Shown here: positions 5,865-7,854 of the stretch, piece by piece | How the letters are laid out: every line of letters begins with the position of its first letter | Position numbering within the stretch: the stretch's first letter is position 1 | DNA from: Candidatus Woesearchaeota archaeon | GTDB lineage: Archaea; Nanobdellota; Nanobdellia; Woesearchaeales; JAHWHD01 | NCBI GenBank assembly: GCA_019323525.1 | Contig: JAHWHD010000071.1 | Span: 1 to 7,854 of the forward strand | Length of the DNA stretch: 7,854 nucleotides | Reading direction: 5' to 3' | The notes under the pieces: generated by a model | What the model saw: the letters and a program-made list of their open reading frames with translations, nothing else | The model's database searches: none | Told to the model about the DNA's origin: nothing | Made by a program: the position numbers and the translations under genes

Positions 5865-6506
5865 TCATATCATATTTCTTAAAGAATATAAAGAAGAGAT
5901 TATGTTAGCGTATTCCAGGCCAGGGAAGTCTATGTCTCTCTTGACAATGATGGGTTTTACGCCTGCTTTTTCTGCAAAGTCCATGTCTTCTGCCGAGTTG
6001 CCTACATAGAGTGTTCTTTCAGGGGGCACTTCTAAGGTTCTCATGCATTCTATCAATGTGTCTGGCTTTGTCTTGTTAGGGTTGCCGGATTTAGGGTTAG
6101 CCGAGATTGCCATGTCAAAGAAGTTGCTGCCAAGGACTTTTTGTTCAAGCACCGCTATCTTCCCCTCCATCAAATCTTGGGGTGATCCTGTGACAAGGAA
6201 CGTTTTGATACCTGCTGATTTTACCTCTTTCAGGACATGGACGTCGTCATACACTACTGCGAAATGTTTCTCTCGATCATAGCTGTGGAAGGAATAGAAA
6301 GTTGGCCAGAATATTTCTGAGTCAATATCAAAGGTTCTCTTTATGTAGTTGCTCCTGTCGCCCTGGTACCAGAATATGAAAGCTTCTTCGTCAGTGCATG
6401 TTTTGTTGAAAACCGCAAGGGTTTCTCTCACTACAGTTAGAATATATTCTGGTTCTACTGTTATCAAGGTTCCGTCAAGGTCAAAGCCCATTGCTTGCCA
6501 TATCAT
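5865..6506 (-). CDS. HAD-family hydrolase (phosphoglycolate phosphatase-like)
   Basis: 213 aa, a soluble Rossmannoid phosphatase of the haloacid dehalogenase superfamily. Motif I FDLDGTL (8-14) has nucleophile Asp9 and acid/base Asp11. Motif II is VTGS (105-108). The motif III Lys is K145 or K147 in NKTKPD. Motif IV is VGNSAEDMD (168-176), where the usual GD is GN: Asn170 replaces the first Mg-binding acid, leaving Asp174 and Asp176. A helical cap lies between residues 15 and about 90. The substrate cannot be told; phosphoglycolate or nucleotide monophosphates are typical for the group. Its ATG overlaps the TGA of the upstream gene (ATGA), so the two are translated together. An internal ATG (residue 6, MGFDLDG) is a less likely start. 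Confidence 0.88.
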   Translation of the reverse strand: MIWQAMGFDLDGTLITVEPEYILTVVRETLAVFNKTCTDEEAFIFWYQGDRSNYIKRTFDIDSEIFWPTFYSFHSYDREKHFAVVYDDVHVLKEVKSAGIKTFLVTGSPQDLMEGKIAVLEQKVLGSNFFDMAISANPKSGNPNKTKPDTLIECMRTLEVPPERTLYVGNSAEDMDFAEKAGVKPIIVKRDIDFPGLEYANIISSLYSLRNMI

Positions 6507-7033
6507 TTCAAATATCTCTCTACCATGTCTTTAGTTGACCCGAATTCCCAACCTTCAGGGTCGAGTTTCCATCCAGTTGTTCTCCAGGCAGAATCTACCA
6601 TGTGCTCGACATCTTTTTCGTTATAGCCGCTTCTTTTTGAATAGAACGGAAGGTGTACTTTACAAGCGTACTCTGCAGCTACAAGTGATGCGGAGTGTAC
6701 AATCACTTTCCTGTCCTGGAGGAGCTGTTCGTAGAAAGGTATGAAGTTGTCGTATTCAATATTGCCTGAATACCGAGTAAAGACGTCTGGCTTGTTACCT
6801 CTCCTGATAGATTCAAGCCAGTCGTTAAGCGCGACCCTTAGGTCAGTCTCTATATCGTTAGGAAAGTCTGCGTCAAGTATGTGCAGGTCAAAATCAGTTA
6901 CCCTGGAAACAATGTTTTTAGCCTGGTTAAAGTCAAATGCAAAGGTTGTCCTGTTAAGCAAAGCTACAAGGTCTATTCCTAGTGATGGAAGGAACGTAGG
7001 TGAATCATCTAGCCAGAACAGTTTTTCGTACAT
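6503..7033 (-). CDS. Divergent receiver-like (CheY-fold) protein with insertion
   Basis: 176 aa, family not recognised outright. The order of residues fits a response-regulator receiver: LFWLDDSP (5-12) with the acidic pair Asp9-Asp10, FDLHILDADFP (48-58) with Asp54 as the phospho-acceptor candidate, VIVHSAS (110-116) with the Ser switch position, and LPFYSKRSG (128-136) with Lys133. A segment of about 35 residues (61-100) is inserted between the third and fourth strands, and the C-terminus has an extra WRTTGWKLDPEGWEFG tail. No DNA-binding or output domain is visible. A TATA-like TTTTTTTAAA 28 nt upstream and the absence of an SD suggest a leaderless mRNA. It is coupled to the HAD phosphatase. 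A non-phosphorylated relative of the fold is also possible. Confidence 0.7.
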   Translation of the reverse strand: MYEKLFWLDDSPTFLPSLGIDLVALLNRTTFAFDFNQAKNIVSRVTDFDLHILDADFPNDIETDLRVALNDWLESIRRGNKPDVFTRYSGNIEYDNFIPFYEQLLQDRKVIVHSASLVAAEYACKVHLPFYSKRSGYNEKDVEHMVDSAWRTTGWKLDPEGWEFGSTKDMVERYLK

Positions 7034-7055
7034 ATATTGGAGTGAATAGAGATGG

Positions 7056-7065
7056 TTTAAAAAAA
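7056..7065 (-). promoter_or_regulatory. Combined terminator T-run and TATA box on the minus strand
   Basis: On the minus strand this reads TTTTTTTAAA. The seven T (7065-7059) can terminate the gene ending at 7087. The same bases form a TATA-like element about 26 nt before the start codon at 7033. Confidence 0.5.
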
Positions 7066-7086
7066 TAATTAAAATAGAGAATATAG

Positions 7087-7341
7087 TTATTCACTAACCT
7101 TGTACACAACATCGCCAGGTTTGACTGGGTCAGGAGTCTTTAAGCCTATAGCCTGGCCTGCTTTAGCTTCCTCGATAGGGTTCCTGTCGATCTGCATTGA
7201 GTCTACAGTCATCTCTACTATATTGTCGTGGCCTTCAATGCTAATCTTTTCGCCTAGCTTTAGGTCTGCTGATAGTTCTAGAACTGCCACTCCTATCTTG
7301 TCGAAATAATGTGTTATCTTACCTATTTCTTGTTTTTCCAT
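7087..7341 (-). CDS. Orphan EF-Tu/EF-1A domain 2-like beta-barrel protein
   Basis: 84 aa. The sequence resembles domain 2 of translational GTPases: EIGKITHYFDKIGVAVLELSADLKLGEKISIEG (5-37) matches the start of the barrel, and a later VDSMQIDRNPIEEAKAGQAIGLKT followed by KPGDVVYKV matches its second half. There is no GTPase domain. Similar stand-alone proteins are known in archaea and bacteria, where some neighbour U32-family peptidases; none is seen here. The exact role is unknown. The start is supported by GGTGAT at 7353-7348 on the minus strand, six bases before ATG, and by a TATA box at 7384-7377 giving a leader of about 13 nt. It is transcribed on its own, ahead of the receiver-HAD pair. 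Confidence 0.85.
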   Translation of the reverse strand: MEKQEIGKITHYFDKIGVAVLELSADLKLGEKISIEGHDNIVEMTVDSMQIDRNPIEEAKAGQAIGLKTPDPVKPGDVVYKVSE

Positions 7342-7376
7342 GGTTTAATCACCAAGGTTAGGTAAAGCGGTAATTC

Positions 7377-7384
7377 TATATAAA
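7377..7384 (-). promoter_or_regulatory. TATA box for the domain 2-like gene
   Basis: The minus strand reads TTTATATA, predicting a start near 7354 just ahead of the ribosome binding site. The forward form CTATATAAATA (7376-7386) is repeated exactly at 7397-7407, 21 bp away, giving a divergent promoter pair. Confidence 0.6.
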
Positions 7385-7397
7385 TATTATCATAAAC

Positions 7398-7407
7398 TAT
7401 ATAAATA
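7398..7407 (+). promoter_or_regulatory. TATA box for the structured RNA
   Basis: TATATAAATA places transcription start at about 7428, which is exactly the first base of the RNA's closing helix. This strongly suggests that the RNA is an independent gene on the plus strand. Confidence 0.65.
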
Positions 7408-7427
7408 AACTGAGAATGAAGAAGTGT

Positions 7428-7592
7428 ACGCCGTGGTGGCACAACCTGGTACATAGCAAGTACAAAGTATTTGTTAACCAAATGCGCAAGCCTGGAAATT
7501 GGCTTACAAGATAGCTTGTTTCCTTCGGGATATCCCGGTTCAAAAATCCTTTTGGAACCGTACAAGAGGACTGAAAGTCCGGGCCACGGCGT
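7428..7592 (+). ncRNA. Structured RNA; candidate circularly permuted minimal RNase P RNA
   Basis: The 165-nt RNA is closed by a 10-bp helix (7428-7437 with 7583-7592, one G-U). Mapped onto RNase P, that helix would be P5. Other elements are P15-like GGC/GCC (7438-7440, 7490-7492), an L15-like GGU (7448-7450), P2 (7494-7497, 7520-7523) and P1 (7506-7510, 7515-7519) capped by AUAG. P3 would be a 10-bp hairpin (7536-7545, 7550-7560). P4 would be formed by 7499-7505 with 7575-7582, leaving U7578 bulged. GAAAGTCCGGG (7573-7583) resembles CR-I and GGAAATTGGCTTA (7494-7506) resembles CR-V, but CR-V comes first, as in a permuted molecule. There is no room for the specificity domain. Weak points are a two-base insertion in CR-I, two G-U pairs in P4, no spacer between P4 and P5, an unassigned hairpin at 7467-7485 and competing local hairpins. 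That an RNA gene is here is likely; the RNase P identity is inference. Confidence 0.55.
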
Positions 7593-7615
7593 TTATTCTC
7601 CATAACACAACAACA

Positions 7616-7627
7616 TTTATATATAAA
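7616..7627 (+). promoter_or_regulatory. TATA box for the antiporter gene
   Basis: TTTATATATAAA predicts a start near 7647 and a leader of about 8 nt. The element is nearly palindromic and could also act toward the minus strand. Confidence 0.6.
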
Positions 7628-7654
7628 GAAACCAAGAATTAGGTTAAAAAGAGG

Positions 7655-7854
7655 ATGGCAGTAGAAACTTCACTTATCATATTGCTTGTGATACTGTTCG
7701 CAGGCTTGGCAATACCTGAACTATTTAGAAAGGTAAGGATGCCGTTTGTAACTTCTATAATCTTGATTGGTGCTATCTTAGGACCGCACGGTCTGAAGTA
7801 TGTTGAGTTTGACCCTATTGTGGCCTTTATAGGATTTCTTGGGATGACGTTCCT
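7655..7854 (+). CDS. Kef/CPA2-type cation:proton antiporter, N-terminal part
   Basis: 66 codons are present before the window ends, so the gene is partial at its 3' side. The protein starts MAVETSLIILLVILFAGLAI, a first membrane helix, followed by PELFRKVRMPFVTSIILIGAILGPHGL, which is the conserved helix 1-2 linkage and GxxLGPxGL motif of monovalent cation:proton antiporters (Na+/H+ or K+/H+ exchangers). A third hydrophobic stretch, IVAFIGFLGMTF, begins before the edge. GAGG lies directly before ATG, too close for a standard SD, and the predicted leader is very short. Ion specificity cannot be told from this part. Confidence 0.85.
   Translation, partial: MAVETSLIILLVILFAGLAIPELFRKVRMPFVTSIILIGAILGPHGLKYVEFDPIVAFIGFLGMTF

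Noticed and set aside
7430..7590. Intron-containing tRNA, because the ends pair as GCCGTGG/CCACGGC and AACCTGGTA resembles a D-loop
   Set aside because: The 17 bases before the 3' strand do not form a T-arm, no D-stem pairs around the supposed D-loop, and no anticodon arm or splice motif is evident.
7428..7592. Archaeal SRP RNA
   Set aside because: It is about half the expected length and the helix 8 GGAG/AGCA-type signature is absent.
7323..7603. Minus-strand reading frames of 68-80 codons across the RNA region
   Set aside because: The peptides are low in family-like features, lack ribosome binding sites, and overlap a region better explained by promoters and RNA helices.
1..7854. CRISPR arrays, insertion sequences, att sites or other mobile elements
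   Set aside because: No spaced repeats, transposase, integrase or terminal inverted repeats were seen; the region looks like stable core genome.

Overview
This is archaeal chromosomal DNA. The genes carry archaeal/eukaryotic-type ribosomal proteins (L7Ae, S28e, L24e, S10), aEF-2 with the diphthamide motif and EF-1A. They are served by TATA-box promoters and oligo-T terminators. Lysine-rich coding, AT-rich spacers, tightly packed genes and a long (191 aa) nucleoside diphosphate kinase suggest a small-genome lineage, possibly DPANN. That placement is inference, not proven here.

Layout. 1-160: promoter and a structured leader or small RNA with a U-tract. 161-3676 (+): a translation operon, rpl7ae - rps28e - rpl24e - ndk - fusA, with spacings of 9 nt or less or a 4-nt overlap. 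rpl24e is only 59 codons long. 3677-3883: terminator region, inverted and direct repeats, then a strong BRE/TATA promoter and leader. 3884-5527 (+): tuf (EF-1A) and rps10. 5578-5847 (+): a small Cys-containing protein of unknown function, probably leaderless. 5865-7033 (-): a two-gene unit, a divergent receiver-domain protein followed by a HAD-family phosphatase, with a 4-nt ATGA overlap. 7087-7341 (-): an orphan domain resembling domain 2 of EF-Tu/EF-1A. 7428-7592 (+): a structured non-coding RNA with its own TATA box. 7655-end (+): the start of a Kef/CPA2-type cation:proton antiporter, cut by the window edge.

The translation genes work together: ribosomal proteins, the two elongation GTPases, and the kinase that makes GTP. 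The most interesting item is the RNA at 7428-7592. Its ends are closed by a 10-bp helix. Inside it are segments resembling the two strands of the RNase P RNA P4 core, including the bulged U, but in reversed order. Hairpins fall where P1, P2, P3, P5 and P15 would lie if the molecule were circularly permuted and lacked the specificity domain. I propose a permuted minimal RNase P RNA. This is a by-eye structural argument and needs a covariance-model search.

A second regulatory candidate is the rpl7ae leader, where a possible K-turn (the motif L7Ae binds) overlaps an inverted repeat enclosing a U-tract.
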